Part shown: in pieces, positions 1 to 8,419 of the stretch
Layout of the letters: each line of letters starts with the position of its first letter
Numbering within the stretch: position 1 is the stretch's first letter
DNA from: Pyxidicoccus caerfyrddinensis
Lineage (GTDB): Bacteria; Myxococcota; Myxococcia; Myxococcales; Myxococcaceae
Reading direction: 5' to 3'
Assembly: GCF_010894405.1 (NCBI RefSeq)
Contig: NZ_JAAIYA010000006.1
Span: 310,001 to 374,000, forward strand
Length of the DNA: 64,000 nt
Program-made: the position numbers and the translations under genes
The notes under the pieces: generated by a model
Told to the model about the DNA's origin: nothing
The model's input: the letters and a program-made list of their open reading frames with translations, nothing else
The model's database searches: none

Positions 1-462
1 GGGCAGGTCCACCCCGTCATTGCCCGCGTAGTCGAAGGTGCCCAGCGTCTCCTTCAGCCGCGCCAGCTTGCGCGCACCGGACAGGTTCACCGTCCCGTCG
101 CTCGCGTACACGTCGGAGAAGAGGCCCAGGTGCGCGGCCACGCCGTCGGCGATGCGCCGGTCCGCCGCGGTGGCCAGCACCAGCCGGCGGCCGCGCGCCT
201 GCTCCTCGCGCAGGAAGGCCAGCAGCTCCTCGTTGTACGGCAGGCGCGACGCGTCCAGCGCCGCCCGCCGTGCCACCTCCGCCTTGAAGAAGGCCTTGCC
301 CTTGAGCACCCACAGCGGCAGCAGCAGCAGCACCCAGGGCGCCAGCTTGAAGAGGGCGAGCAGGTTCTCGTGCAGCGTGTCCGTGCGCACCAGCGTCCCG
401 TCGAGGTCGACGGCGAGCGGCACGTCCGGAGGGTCGGCGGGGAGCGGTTTTTCGGGAAGCAT
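1..462 (-). CDS. HAD-family hydrolase domain protein (partial, 3' end off window)
   Basis: Only the first 154 residues are present; the gene runs off the left edge. The ATG at 462-460 is followed by VDLDGTLVRTD (residues 18-28), whose D19 and D21 are the nucleophile and acid/base of the haloacid dehalogenase superfamily. A hydrophobic stretch follows at about residues 40-53, then LVLATAADRRIADGV, typical of HAD motif II. HAD domains with a SDGTVNLSGARKLARL-like segment are often fused to a UbiA prenyltransferase in proteobacteria, so the missing part may be membrane-embedded; that is inference. It is the last of three co-oriented genes. Confidence 0.75.
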   Translation of the reverse strand, partial: MLPEKPLPADPPDVPLAVDLDGTLVRTDTLHENLLALFKLAPWVLLLLPLWVLKGKAFFKAEVARRAALDASRLPYNEELLAFLREEQARGRRLVLATAADRRIADGVAAHLGLFSDVYASDGTVNLSGARKLARLKETLGTFDYAGNDGVDLP

Positions 463-546
463 CGGAAGAAGGGGCACGCTAGCGCAGCGGGAGGACAGGC
501 CTCCAGGAGGGCGGGGGGGATGGGTCCGGCCCCGCCGGAGGCCTGC

Positions 547-1590
547 TCACTCCGGCCGGGCCAGCAGCAGCGTCTGCAGGGGGAGGTGGCGGATGGGGCG
601 ACTCTGGGCGATGCGGAAACCCGCGTCGTCGAGGAAGCCCTCCACCTCCGCGGGCGTATAGGCCGCCGCGCCGGACGTCAGGAAGTAGTGCAGGCCGATC
701 AGCGGCGCGGAGCTGGCCGGGTCGTCGATGTCCTCGCGCAGGTACTCCAGGACGGCGAGCGTGCCCTTGGAGCCCAGCGCGCCGCGCACCCGGCGCAGCA
801 GGGCCACGTTCTGCGCGGGCGACAGGTGGTGCATCACCTGGAAGAGCAGCACCGCGTCGTACGGGCCGCCCAGCTCCGCGGTGAGGATGTCCCCCTCGCG
901 GTGGGTGACGAGGTGGCTCAGTCCCGCCGAGGTGATGATGTCCCGGCCCACGCGCGCGCTGCCCTCCAGGTCCAGCACCGTGGCCTTCAGCCCCCGGTGG
1001 CGCAGGCACAGCTCCGCCGCGTACCAGCCGTGCGCGCCGCCCAGATCCAACAGGCTCTTCGCCCCGCGGGGCAGGGGGATGGCCGCAGCGACTTCCGGGG
1101 CCGCCAGCCGCGCCAGCTGGTGCATGGCGTGGATGTAGTCCCGCCAGCGCGGGTCCGCCGGAGCGAACTGGTGGATGTCCACCGCCTCGCCGGAGCGCAC
1201 CACGCCCTCCAGCCCCGTCCACCAGTCCCACTGGGAGTAATTGAACTCCAGGAAGGCGCCCACGTACTTCGGCGAGTGCGGGTCCAACCAGCGCTTGGCC
1301 CGGGGGGCCAGCCGGTAGCGGCCGCCGCGCTGGCGCTCCACGGCCTCGCAGGCCACCAGTGCTTCCAGCAGGGTGCGCGTGCCCTCGGGCGACAGCTTCA
1401 GCCGCTCCGCCAGGGTCTCCGCCGACGCGGGCCCTTCCGCCAGCGCCGCGTACACCCCCAGCCGCACGCCGGCCATCAGCGTGCGGGACGCCATCATCCC
1501 GAAGAAGGCATGCGCCAGGGGCTGGGGGGCCAGGTTGAACCAGTCCGCCACGCGCTCCAGCAGGTTGTCCGCCTTGAGCCCCAGCCGCAT
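547..1590 (-). CDS. SAM-dependent methyltransferase with winged-helix dimerisation domain
   Basis: A 347-residue protein with the layout of O-methyltransferase family 2: an N-terminal helical/winged-helix region (about 30-100, with GVYAALAEGPASAETLAERL) and a Rossmann methyltransferase domain. The SAM-binding glycine loop is DLGGAHGWY (residues 182-190), followed by the acidic VLDLEG strand and a VMHHLS segment. The family methylates small hydroxylated metabolites, but the substrate cannot be read from sequence. It starts 9 bp after the stop of the MYXO-CTERM-like gene, so the two are probably cotranscribed. Confidence 0.85.
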   Translation of the reverse strand: MRLGLKADNLLERVADWFNLAPQPLAHAFFGMMASRTLMAGVRLGVYAALAEGPASAETLAERLKLSPEGTRTLLEALVACEAVERQRGGRYRLAPRAKRWLDPHSPKYVGAFLEFNYSQWDWWTGLEGVVRSGEAVDIHQFAPADPRWRDYIHAMHQLARLAAPEVAAAIPLPRGAKSLLDLGGAHGWYAAELCLRHRGLKATVLDLEGSARVGRDIITSAGLSHLVTHREGDILTAELGGPYDAVLLFQVMHHLSPAQNVALLRRVRGALGSKGTLAVLEYLREDIDDPASSAPLIGLHYFLTSGAAAYTPAEVEGFLDDAGFRIAQSRPIRHLPLQTLLLARPE

Positions 1591-1599
1591 GCGCGTCCT

Positions 1600-1983
1600 C
1601 TATCGTTTCTTCCGGCGGGGCGCGGCCACCGCGGCCAGCCCCACTATCAGCAGGGCCGCCTCCGGGCCCAGCAGGCAGCCCGCGCGGTCCGCCTGCCGCA
1701 CGCCCGTGTAGCGGCACCTGCCTTCCTGACAGGTGAAGCGGGCCGCGCAGTCCCCGCTCTTGCGGCACGTGACGGGCAGGTGGCCGTCCTCGCCCTCGGG
1801 GTTGTCCCGGTCCGGGCCGCCCTCGCCCACGGAGGCGTCGGGCAGGGGGATGTAGATGCCTCCGGCATCTTCGGACCCCGCGTCAGCGGCGTCCTGCGCC
1901 AGGGCCGCGACGGGCAGCAAGAGGGGGAGGCAGGCCAGCAGGCCCACCATCCGGGAGCGGAGGGGATGACGGGTGGGAGACAT
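1600..1983 (-). CDS. secreted protein with MYXO-CTERM-like C-terminal anchor
   Basis: A 127-residue protein starting at ATG 1983 (a GTG lies one codon upstream). It has a signal peptide (MVGLLACLPLLLPVAALAQ, after a basic leader), an acidic Asp/Gly-rich segment, a small Cys cluster (CRKSGDCAARFTCQEGRC) and a C-terminal tripartite tail: Cys, a hydrophobic helix (ALLIVGLAAVAA) and a basic end (PRRKKR). This is the layout of the MYXO-CTERM sorting signal of myxobacterial surface proteins. Function unknown. It heads the cluster that includes the methyltransferase. Confidence 0.7.
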   Translation of the reverse strand: MSPTRHPLRSRMVGLLACLPLLLPVAALAQDAADAGSEDAGGIYIPLPDASVGEGGPDRDNPEGEDGHLPVTCRKSGDCAARFTCQEGRCRYTGVRQADRAGCLLGPEAALLIVGLAAVAAPRRKKR

Positions 1984-2100
1984 CACGGGGCAGCCACCCT
2001 AACGCTCCGGCGGGACGGATGCATCCTCCACGGAAACGGGGCCGGACGGGAGGCGGATTGTCTGACCCTTCAGCCCGCATCTGGTACGGTACGCCCCGCG

Positions 2101-3423
2101 ATGGCACCCCGAATTCTCGTCGTCGACGACAACCAGGAACTCCTGTCCCTCCTCACCCAGCTCTTCGAGGATGCGGGCTACGAGGTTGTCGGAGCCAACC
2201 GTGGAAAGCAGGCCATCGAGGTGGCCAAGGCGAACCCGCCCGCGGCCGCCGTGCTCGATATCCTGCTGCCGGACATGATGGGGTACCACCTCGCGGACTC
2301 GCTGCGGAAGGACAACCCCCAGCTCCCGCTCCTCTTCATCACCGGCGTCTTCAAGGGCGGCAAGCACGCCGTGGAGTCGCGCACGAAGTACCAGGCCGCC
2401 GGCTACTTCGAGAAGCCCTTCGAGGCCCAGAAGCTCCTGGAGGCGATGACGAAGGTCCTCCCCGCGGAGAAGAAGGCGCCCGCCGCCTCGCTCCAGGACG
2501 CCTTCGAGGTGGAGCTGGACATCGACGTGGAGGACGAAGGTCCTCAGGACGTCATGGAGCTCACCGGCCGCATCAAGGTGACGGGCGGCGGCAACATCAC
2601 CGCGGAAATCCGCGGCGCCAACCTCACCGCCAGCCCCATGCAGAAGGTGCCGGCCACCCAGGTGCGCCCGCCCACCCCGGGCCGGCCGCCGGACCCGGTG
2701 CCCGCGGGCGGCGGCGCTCCCGGCAGCCGCCGCGGCGAGCTGAAGGACAACCTGCCCTCGCTGCTCACCGCCTTCTACCTGTCGCGCGAGACGGGCGAGC
2801 TGGGCATCCAGAAGGGCAAGGTGAAGAAGGTCGTCTACTTCGAGAAGGGCACCCCGGTGTTCGCCCTCTCCAACCTCCTGGCGGACCGCTTCGGCCAGTT
2901 CCTCGTGCGCGTGGGCAAGATCAAGCCCGAGCAGCTCCAGGACGCGTCCGCGGTGGCGGCCCAGACGAACCGCCGCACCGGCGACGTGCTGGTGGAGCGC
3001 GGCCTGCTCAAGGACACCGAGCGGCTGTACTACGTGGGCCAGCAGGTGAAGGCCGTCATCTACTCGCTCTTCGCGTGGGATGAAGGCACGTACGTGATGA
3101 GCTTCAAGGAGAAGGCCTCCTCGGAGTCCATCAAGCTGGACGTCCACCCGGCCAACCTCATCGTCCGGGGCATCAAGAAGCTCTACAAGCCGGAGCGCCT
3201 GCGCCGCCTGCTGCAGCCGGAGGACAGGCTCATCCCCGCCGTGGCCCCGGCCTACCAGCTCAACGAGGTGGAGCTGGAGCGGTGGGAGGCGGAGCTCCTG
3301 CCGAAGATTGACGGCAACCGCACCGTGGCGGAGCTGCTGGCCTTCGCCAACCGCCCCGAGCACGTCGTCTACGGCTTCCTGGTGGCGATGATGTCGCTGG
3401 GCATCCTGGACAAGCGCTCGTAG
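2101..3423 (+). CDS. response regulator: receiver domain plus DUF4388 (PATAN) domain
   Basis: A 440-residue cytoplasmic regulator. Residues 1-120 form a CheY-like receiver with the acidic pocket D9-D10, phospho-acceptor D53 (VLDILLPDMMG), T81 and K105 (FEKPF). A Pro-rich linker near residues 180-210 leads to a DUF4388/PATAN region (about 215-350, with TGELGIQKGKVKKVVYFEKG), a module common in deltaproteobacterial regulators that replaces a DNA-binding output. The open frame continues far upstream, but that part is antisense to the methyltransferase; the ATG at 2101 begins the receiver directly. No histidine kinase is adjacent, so its partner is unknown. Confidence 0.9.
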   Translation: MAPRILVVDDNQELLSLLTQLFEDAGYEVVGANRGKQAIEVAKANPPAAAVLDILLPDMMGYHLADSLRKDNPQLPLLFITGVFKGGKHAVESRTKYQAAGYFEKPFEAQKLLEAMTKVLPAEKKAPAASLQDAFEVELDIDVEDEGPQDVMELTGRIKVTGGGNITAEIRGANLTASPMQKVPATQVRPPTPGRPPDPVPAGGGAPGSRRGELKDNLPSLLTAFYLSRETGELGIQKGKVKKVVYFEKGTPVFALSNLLADRFGQFLVRVGKIKPEQLQDASAVAAQTNRRTGDVLVERGLLKDTERLYYVGQQVKAVIYSLFAWDEGTYVMSFKEKASSESIKLDVHPANLIVRGIKKLYKPERLRRLLQPEDRLIPAVAPAYQLNEVELERWEAELLPKIDGNRTVAELLAFANRPEHVVYGFLVAMMSLGILDKRS

Positions 3424-3489
3424 CGCCCTCTCCAGCCCGCGGGTGCTCCCCCAACGCGCCGACGGCGCCGCGGGGGAGCTGTTCATCGT

Positions 3490-3516
3490 CCGCGCTGACG
3501 CCGGGCGTCGGCGCGG
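3490..3516. terminator. 27-bp near-perfect palindrome between convergent genes
   Basis: The arms read CCGCGCTGACGCC and GGCGTCGGCGCGG around a one-base centre, with a single T-G wobble. It lies between the ends of two convergent genes (3423 and 3533), where a bidirectional terminator is expected. There is no T-tract, as is common at this GC content. Confidence 0.5.
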
Positions 3517-3532
3517 CGGGTGGAGGACGCGG

Positions 3533-3916
3533 CTAGTGACAGAGCCCGTCCCAGCGGACGTAGCCGTAGCCGCCGGTGCAGGTGTAGGGCGGGTAGCAGT
3601 ACAGCTGGCCCCGGACCCAGTAGTCACCATTCGCCCAGAACACCGAGCTGTCCGTATTGAAGTGGTTGCCGTACTGGAGCACGAACACCTTCAGGCTGGA
3701 GGTGGACGGGCTCTGGTAGATGCCGAGCTCCCCCCAGCAGACCGAGTAGACGGCCTGCTGGTGGACCTCGCCGGGCTGCTCCTCGGACATGGGCGGCTGC
3801 TCGGCCGCGGGCGGCTGCTCCACCTCTGCCGGGGTCTCCTGGGGCGCGCCTCCGCACCCCATTCCGAACAGGGCACCGCCAGCAAGGCACACGAGCATTC
3901 GCAGGCTCTTCTTCAT
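3533..3916 (-). CDS. small lipoprotein with SH3-like cysteine-containing domain
   Basis: A 127-residue predicted lipoprotein. The start at 3916 (MKKSLRMLVCLAGGALFGMGC) gives a basic n-region, a hydrophobic core and a weak lipobox ending at Cys; the frame is open further upstream but codes nothing recognisable. A Pro/Glu-rich spacer (about 28-52) precedes a Trp/Tyr/Cys-rich domain (VCWGELGIYQSPSTSSLKVF) that looks like a secreted bacterial SH3-like fold. Probably envelope-anchored; function unknown. Confidence 0.65.
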   Translation of the reverse strand: MKKSLRMLVCLAGGALFGMGCGGAPQETPAEVEQPPAAEQPPMSEEQPGEVHQQAVYSVCWGELGIYQSPSTSSLKVFVLQYGNHFNTDSSVFWANGDYWVRGQLYCYPPYTCTGGYGYVRWDGLCH

Positions 3917-4117
3917 CTGGTTTCTTCTCCGTGGGTGTGGGGACGCCGTCACGCAGCGTTCCCGCGGAACGGCGAGGCCGGCGTCGGAGGAGCACGCAGC
4001 GGCTCCCCGGACCGATATTGAACCTGGCCCGGAGCGCTGGATCCTCAACGCTTGTAGTTCATGGGCCCGGGCAGGCCGCACACCTGGATGAGCGCCCGCC
4101 GCCCCGGCTGGCGCGGC

Positions 4118-4762
4118 TCAGCCCGCGAGCCGGGAGCCAATCCAGAACAGCCCGAGCGCGCCGGAGCCCAGCGCCACTGCGCGGTGCACCCACGCCACCA
4201 GCCCGTCGCCCAGGCGGGACATGCCTTCCGCGAAGAGCAGGCCCACCGCGCCCATCCCCAGGAGGATGCCGAGCGCGAAGCCGGGCAGGTACGTCCACGC
4301 GGCCAGGCTCATGCTGCCGCCCATCAGCAGCGGGGGCAGCGCCAGCAGCAGCGAGCGCACACCGCTGATGGCCATGAAGGCGCCGGCCGCGGTGCTCACT
4401 GTGTGCACGTGCTCGTGCGGCTCGCGCGAGTGGCCGGGCAGGTGCGGGTGGCCGTGGTTGAGGCTGTGGGGGAACAGCAGTGCCGTCACCGCCAGGGCGA
4501 CGAGGATGCCGCCGCCGAACACCTCGGCCCAGCGCTCGAATGTCTCGGACAGGCCCACGCCGGCCAGCAGGCACACGGCGGCGATGCCACCCAGCATGGC
4601 CGCATGGCCCAGGGCGAAGCGCAGGGCCGTGGCGAGGGCGAGCCGCTTGCGGCCGCCGCCCAGGGTGCCGAGCGTGGCCATGGCGGCGCAGTGGTCCGGC
4701 CCCACCGCGTGGAGCAGGCCCTGGGAGAGACCGACCAGGAAGGCGAGGAGGATGGACGACAC
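4118..4762 (-). CDS. NicO-type nickel/cobalt transporter-like membrane protein
   Basis: A 214-residue polytopic inner-membrane protein. The first helix has HAVGPDH (H18, D23, H24), the HX4DH signature of NiCoT/NicO/UreH metal transporters. Further hydrophobic segments lie near 45-70, 83-98, 125-148 and 155-178. Between helices is a His-rich loop (residues 99-120, eight His), as in RcnA-type exporters, suited to binding Ni(II) or Co(II). The start is read as GTG at 4762 with GGGTAGGG about 12 bases upstream; no ATG fits. Metal and direction of transport are not determinable. Confidence 0.75.
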   Translation of the reverse strand: MSSILLAFLVGLSQGLLHAVGPDHCAAMATLGTLGGGRKRLALATALRFALGHAAMLGGIAAVCLLAGVGLSETFERWAEVFGGGILVALAVTALLFPHSLNHGHPHLPGHSREPHEHVHTVSTAAGAFMAISGVRSLLLALPPLLMGGSMSLAAWTYLPGFALGILLGMGAVGLLFAEGMSRLGDGLVAWVHRAVALGSGALGLFWIGSRLAG

Positions 4763-4822
4763 GACGCGGCACCCTACCCGTGCTTCAATCGGGAGGCCAG
4801 CAGGACAGGAGACCCACCCTTC

Positions 4823-5341
4823 ATGAGGATTGCCACCCGACGTCTCACCGCGTTGTCGCTCGTGCTCTGCCTGCACCTGGCCACCGGGTGCGACAAGGGC
4901 CCGGAGCAGCTCCAGGCCGCGGAGGCCGACTACAAGGCGCTCGTCGACCGGGGCGTGCCCCCCCGCAACCCGGAGTGGGACGCCGTCATCGCCGCCTTCG
5001 AGGCGGTGCCTCGCGACTCGAAGGCGCGGCCCGAGGCGGAGGCGCGGCTCGCCGCCATCCGCACCCTGCGCGGCACGCTGCCCCCGCGCCCCCTGGCGAC
5101 GCCGGGCGCGACGGGGCCGGGCACCGACGCGGCGGACGTGAAGCGCGCCGCGTGCGAGGCGCTGGCGAAGAAGCTGGGAGAGACGCGCGAGGAGTCGGCC
5201 CGCGAGCCCCTGAAGCAGGCGCTGCAGCAGTGCCGCGCGGAGCTCATCAAGTACGAAGCGCACGCCCACCCCGAGGGTGAAGAGGGCTCGGCCCACGCCG
5301 GTGAGCCCGCCGCTCCCGTTGATGCGGGCAACCCGCGGTAG
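4823..5341 (+). CDS. hypothetical lipoprotein with helical C-terminus
   Basis: A 172-residue protein starting at ATG 4823: signal peptide MRIATRRLTALSLVLCLHL and lipobox LATGC with the acylation Cys at residue 24. The rest is charged and mainly helical (EADYKALVDRGVPPRNPEWD; EALAKKLGETREESAREP), ending in an Ala/Glu/Pro tail. It diverges from the NicO-like gene across a 60-bp gap. No known domain was recognised; envelope location is inferred from the lipobox. Confidence 0.7.
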   Translation: MRIATRRLTALSLVLCLHLATGCDKGPEQLQAAEADYKALVDRGVPPRNPEWDAVIAAFEAVPRDSKARPEAEARLAAIRTLRGTLPPRPLATPGATGPGTDAADVKRAACEALAKKLGETREESAREPLKQALQQCRAELIKYEAHAHPEGEEGSAHAGEPAAPVDAGNPR

Positions 5342-5403
5342 CGGACGCCGGAGGGACGACGCTGGACGTTGAGGGCGGCGCCGTTTGTCGTTAATGAAGC
5401 GGA

Positions 5404-6063
5404 ATGCCCATGCCCCAAGCAGGTGACCAGGCCCCCGGCTTCCAGCTTCAGGACCAGGACGGCAAGTCCGTGACGCTCTCCCAGCACGCGGGGAAGAACG
5501 TCGTCCTCTATTTCTATCCGAAGGACGACACTCCCGGCTGCACCACGGAGGCGTGCAACTTCCGCGACGAGCACTCGGCGCTGGGTGCCGCCGGCGCGGT
5601 GGTGCTCGGCGTGTCCGCGGACAGCGTGGACCGCCACCGGAAGTTCGCGTCGAAGTACAGCCTGCCCTTCCCGCTGCTCGCGGACCCCGAGCACAAGGCG
5701 CTCGAGGCGTACGGCGTCTGGGGTGAGAAGTCGCTCTACGGCCGCAAGTTCCAGGGCATCACCCGCACCACCTTCCTCATCGGCCCGGACGGCCGCGTGA
5801 AGCAGGTGTGGCCCAAGGTGAAGGTGAGCGGCCACGTGGACGAGGTGCTCGCCGCGCTCGGCGCGAAGGGCGGCTCCGGCACGGCTGCTCCCACGAAGAA
5901 GGCCGCGTCCGCGAAGACGCCCGCTCCGGCGAAGAAGGCCACGGGTGCCAAGGCCGTGAAGAAAGCTACATCGGCGAAGAAGGTCACCTCGAGCAAGGCG
6001 CCCGCGAAGAAGTCCGCCGCGCGCAAGGGCGCCGCGAAGGTTGCTGCCCGCGCGCGTCGCTGA
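5404..6063 (+). CDS. bcp: Bcp/PrxQ-type peroxiredoxin with histone H1-like basic tail
   Basis: A 219-residue protein. Residues 1-152 are a complete thiol peroxidase of the bacterioferritin comigratory protein type, which reduces H2O2 and organic hydroperoxides using thioredoxin: DDTPGCTTEAC holds the peroxidatic C46 and the resolving C51. Usual Bcp length is about 150-160 residues. Residues 155-219 are an added low-complexity tail of Lys, Ala, Ser, Thr and Pro (repeated KKA/AKK), with about 20 Lys/Arg and no Asp/Glu, resembling histone H1 or HMGA tails. Such tails bind DNA in other proteins; here DNA association is inference. A second ATG lies two codons in. Confidence 0.9.
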   Translation: MPMPQAGDQAPGFQLQDQDGKSVTLSQHAGKNVVLYFYPKDDTPGCTTEACNFRDEHSALGAAGAVVLGVSADSVDRHRKFASKYSLPFPLLADPEHKALEAYGVWGEKSLYGRKFQGITRTTFLIGPDGRVKQVWPKVKVSGHVDEVLAALGAKGGSGTAAPTKKAASAKTPAPAKKATGAKAVKKATSAKKVTSSKAPAKKSAARKGAAKVAARARR

Positions 6064-6186
6064 GGCTATACCTGGGCGCGGGCGGCCAGGCGGGCCGCCG
6101 TGTAGCCGCCTCGTGGTTCGGACACCCGACGTGCCCAACTCCTCGGGGTGACGGAAAACCGATTGCAGGGACTCGGAGGAGTGGAC

Positions 6187-6684
6187 ATGCGCGAGCGGAG
6201 TTTTCGGCGGTGGACCCAGGCGGCGGCGCTGGTCGTGGGCGTCGTACTGGGCGCGGGCTGCCGCGGGCTGCCCGAATCAGGCGGCAAGCAGCCCGATGAG
6301 AACCGGGGCAATGTCTTCGCCCAGCGTGGCCATCAGCCCGAGGCCATGCGGACCATGGAGGGCGGCGAGCCCCCGAAGGGGCAGCTCGCGCCGTGGACGC
6401 TGCCGGCGGACCGTGGCTACAACTCCACGATTCATCAGCTTGGCTCCAGCATCGACCCGCGCACGCCCCAGACGGACGGCAAGCAGAACAACTCCATCCA
6501 CGATGATGCCGGGAAGATGATGCAGGACCGGTACTCCGGGCTGGGCGGCGCCAGCTACGCGCCCACCTCCCAGGGCCTGGGCGGCGAGGACGGCGCCGAG
6601 CAGGGCAACATGGCCCCTCACGCAACGCGTGCGGGCTTCGCGCCGCTGGGCTGGCAGGACCGCAACGACCACAACCGTCGCTGA
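6187..6684 (+). CDS. hypothetical lipoprotein
   Basis: A 165-residue predicted lipoprotein. GGAGGAG lies seven bases before the ATG at 6187, which fixes the start over an in-frame ATG/GTG upstream. The signal peptide ends with VLGAGC. The mature part is Gly/Gln/Asn-rich and hydrophilic, without a recognised fold (for example HQLGSSIDPRTPQTDGKQNN). The next gene, 6792, is another small lipoprotein in the same direction, so the pair may form an operon. Function unknown. Confidence 0.65.
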   Translation: MRERSFRRWTQAAALVVGVVLGAGCRGLPESGGKQPDENRGNVFAQRGHQPEAMRTMEGGEPPKGQLAPWTLPADRGYNSTIHQLGSSIDPRTPQTDGKQNNSIHDDAGKMMQDRYSGLGGASYAPTSQGLGGEDGAEQGNMAPHATRAGFAPLGWQDRNDHNRR

Positions 6685-6791
6685 GTCGGGTCGGCTGGGG
6701 GGCGCCTGTCCGCCCCCTCGCCAACTCCCGGCGGACCGGGCGGGTGCCCATCCCTCTGGAAGAGCACAGGGCTCCACCAGAGGAGAGGCAT

Positions 6792-7193
6792 ATGCACCCA
6801 GGAGGTTTCCGCCGCTGGCTGTTGCTGCCGGGCGCGCTGGCCGCGGTCGCGCTGCTGGGCACGGCCTGTGAGCGCGACAAGCCGCTGCCGAAGACGGGCG
6901 GCGAGTACGAAGGCGTCGCGAACGAGCAACAGCCCCTCGAGAGCTTCGGCCCGGCCAATCAGCAACCCGCGTCGCAGCTGGGCGGCAAGCCAGCAACGGG
7001 CTCCACCCCACCACCCGCGACGGGGGGCTCGGGCACGAGCAGCCCGCGGGAGCAGCCCTCCACGGACCAGGGCGGCACGCGGCAGTTCGAGGAGCAGGGC
7101 GGCCCGGGCAACTCCACGGTGCAGCCGGGCACCGAGCAGGGCCCGCGCAGCCCTCCGAAAGTCGACACGGAAGAGCCGGCGCCGAAAGAGTAG
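6792..7193 (+). CDS. small low-complexity lipoprotein
   Basis: A 133-residue predicted lipoprotein with a strong RBS (AGAGGAGAGG) just upstream of the ATG at 6792. Signal peptide and lipobox LLGTAC are followed by a disordered mature part rich in Gly, Ser, Pro, Gln and Thr, with no secondary-structure signature. It probably serves as a surface or periplasmic tether, but nothing specific can be assigned. It ends 12 bp before the end of the convergent nagZ. Confidence 0.65.
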   Translation: MHPGGFRRWLLLPGALAAVALLGTACERDKPLPKTGGEYEGVANEQQPLESFGPANQQPASQLGGKPATGSTPPPATGGSGTSSPREQPSTDQGGTRQFEEQGGPGNSTVQPGTEQGPRSPPKVDTEEPAPKE

Positions 7194-7205
7194 GGCGCCC
7201 GCGCC

Positions 7206-8312
7206 TCAGCGGGATGCCAGCATGACCTCGGTCGGGTCCTTGCCAGCGAAGGAGCTGGCGAGGCCCTCGGCGAGCGCGCGGTGCTCGCTGTCGCCCAGCG
7301 TGGCGAGCCGGTCCTCCGCCGGGTGCGCGAAGCGGGCCGCGAGCGCGTCGAGCCGCCGGTGCGCCTCCGTGATTCGCGCGCGCGGGACGCGGCCGGACTC
7401 CACCGCCTTCACCAGCGCTTCAATCGCGCGGCGCTGCACGTCCGCGCGGTGGCACACCAGGAACAGGTCCACGCCCGCGAGCGTGCCCTGCACCGTGGCC
7501 TCCTCCACGGAGTAGTGGTCCGCGATGGCCTTCATCTCCAGGTCATCACTGACGAGCACGCCGTCGAAGCCCAGCTCCTGGCGCAGCACGCCCTGCAGCA
7601 CGCGCCGGCTCATGGTGGCGGGCACGCCCGGGTCCAGCGCGTCGAAGAGGACGTGCGCCGTCATCAGCGAGGCCAGCCCCGCCTGGGCGAAGGCGCGGAA
7701 GGGCACCAGCTCCACCTTGCGCAGCCGCTCCAAGTCGTGCGGCAGCCGGGGCAGCGTCAGGTGGCTGTCCGTGGTGGTGTCGCCATGGCCGGGGAAGTGC
7801 TTCCCGCAGGACGCCACGCCACCGGCCTCCAGCCCGCGCGAGAGCGCCACGCCCAGCCGGCCGACCTCGTCCGCGTCCCGGCTGAAGCTGCGGTCGCCGA
7901 TGACGGGGTTGCCGGGGTTGGTGTCCACGTCCAGCACCGGCGCGAAGTCCCAGTCGAAGCCCACCGCGCGCAGCTCGTGCGCCAGCAGCCGGCCCACGCG
8001 CTCCACCTGGGCCGCGTCCCCGCGCTGTCCCAATTCGCGCATGGGCGGCAGCGTGGTGAAGGGGGCGCCGCGCAGGCGGGCCACGCGGCCTCCCTCCTGG
8101 TCCACCGACAGGATGAAGGGCCGGCCGGCGCGCACCTTCAGCTCGCGGCACAGCGCGGCCGTCTCCTGCGCGGTGCCGACGTTGCGCTTGAAGAGGATGG
8201 CCCCGTAGATGCCGTCGTCCATCAGCGCGGCGAGGTCGCCGTCGATGCGGGTGCCGGGGAAACCCACCATGAAGAGGCGGGCGCAGTCGCGGTAGAGGGC
8301 GGAGGCAGTCAC
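7206..8312 (-). CDS. nagZ: beta-N-acetylhexosaminidase NagZ (GH3)
   Basis: A 368-residue glycoside hydrolase family 3 enzyme that removes N-acetylglucosamine from 1,6-anhydro-muropeptides in cell-wall recycling. The NagZ signature KHFPGHGDTTTDSH is at 171-184; its His-Asp dyad replaces the usual acid/base. The nucleophile Asp is in SDDLEM (255-260). DQEGGRV (71-77) and GDRSFS are also conserved. It has no signal peptide, as expected of a cytoplasmic enzyme, and is a single-domain protein of standard length. The start is GTG at 8312. It could also act on prey or external chitin fragments, but the cytoplasmic form argues for recycling. Confidence 0.93.
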   Translation of the reverse strand: MTASALYRDCARLFMVGFPGTRIDGDLAALMDDGIYGAILFKRNVGTAQETAALCRELKVRAGRPFILSVDQEGGRVARLRGAPFTTLPPMRELGQRGDAAQVERVGRLLAHELRAVGFDWDFAPVLDVDTNPGNPVIGDRSFSRDADEVGRLGVALSRGLEAGGVASCGKHFPGHGDTTTDSHLTLPRLPHDLERLRKVELVPFRAFAQAGLASLMTAHVLFDALDPGVPATMSRRVLQGVLRQELGFDGVLVSDDLEMKAIADHYSVEEATVQGTLAGVDLFLVCHRADVQRRAIEALVKAVESGRVPRARITEAHRRLDALAARFAHPAEDRLATLGDSEHRALAEGLASSFAGKDPTEVMLASR

Positions 8313-8419
8313 GGCGCGCAGTCTGTCAGAAGGCGGGCCCGGGCTGGGCGCTGGTGTGGAGGCGCCCAGGCGGATGTCGGCTGCCTGTCAGGACGCGGAG
8401 CGGTGGAGCACGGACCGGG

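Noticed and set aside
130..2100. Long open frame upstream of and in phase with the receiver-DUF4388 gene (start possible at 130)
   Set aside because: It is antisense to the methyltransferase and MYXO-CTERM-like genes and is made of low-complexity Arg/Gln/Val-rich sequence; the receiver domain begins directly at ATG 2101.
7206..8312. NagZ as a secreted chitinase-type enzyme
   Set aside because: No signal peptide and canonical NagZ motif; cell-wall recycling is the simpler reading.
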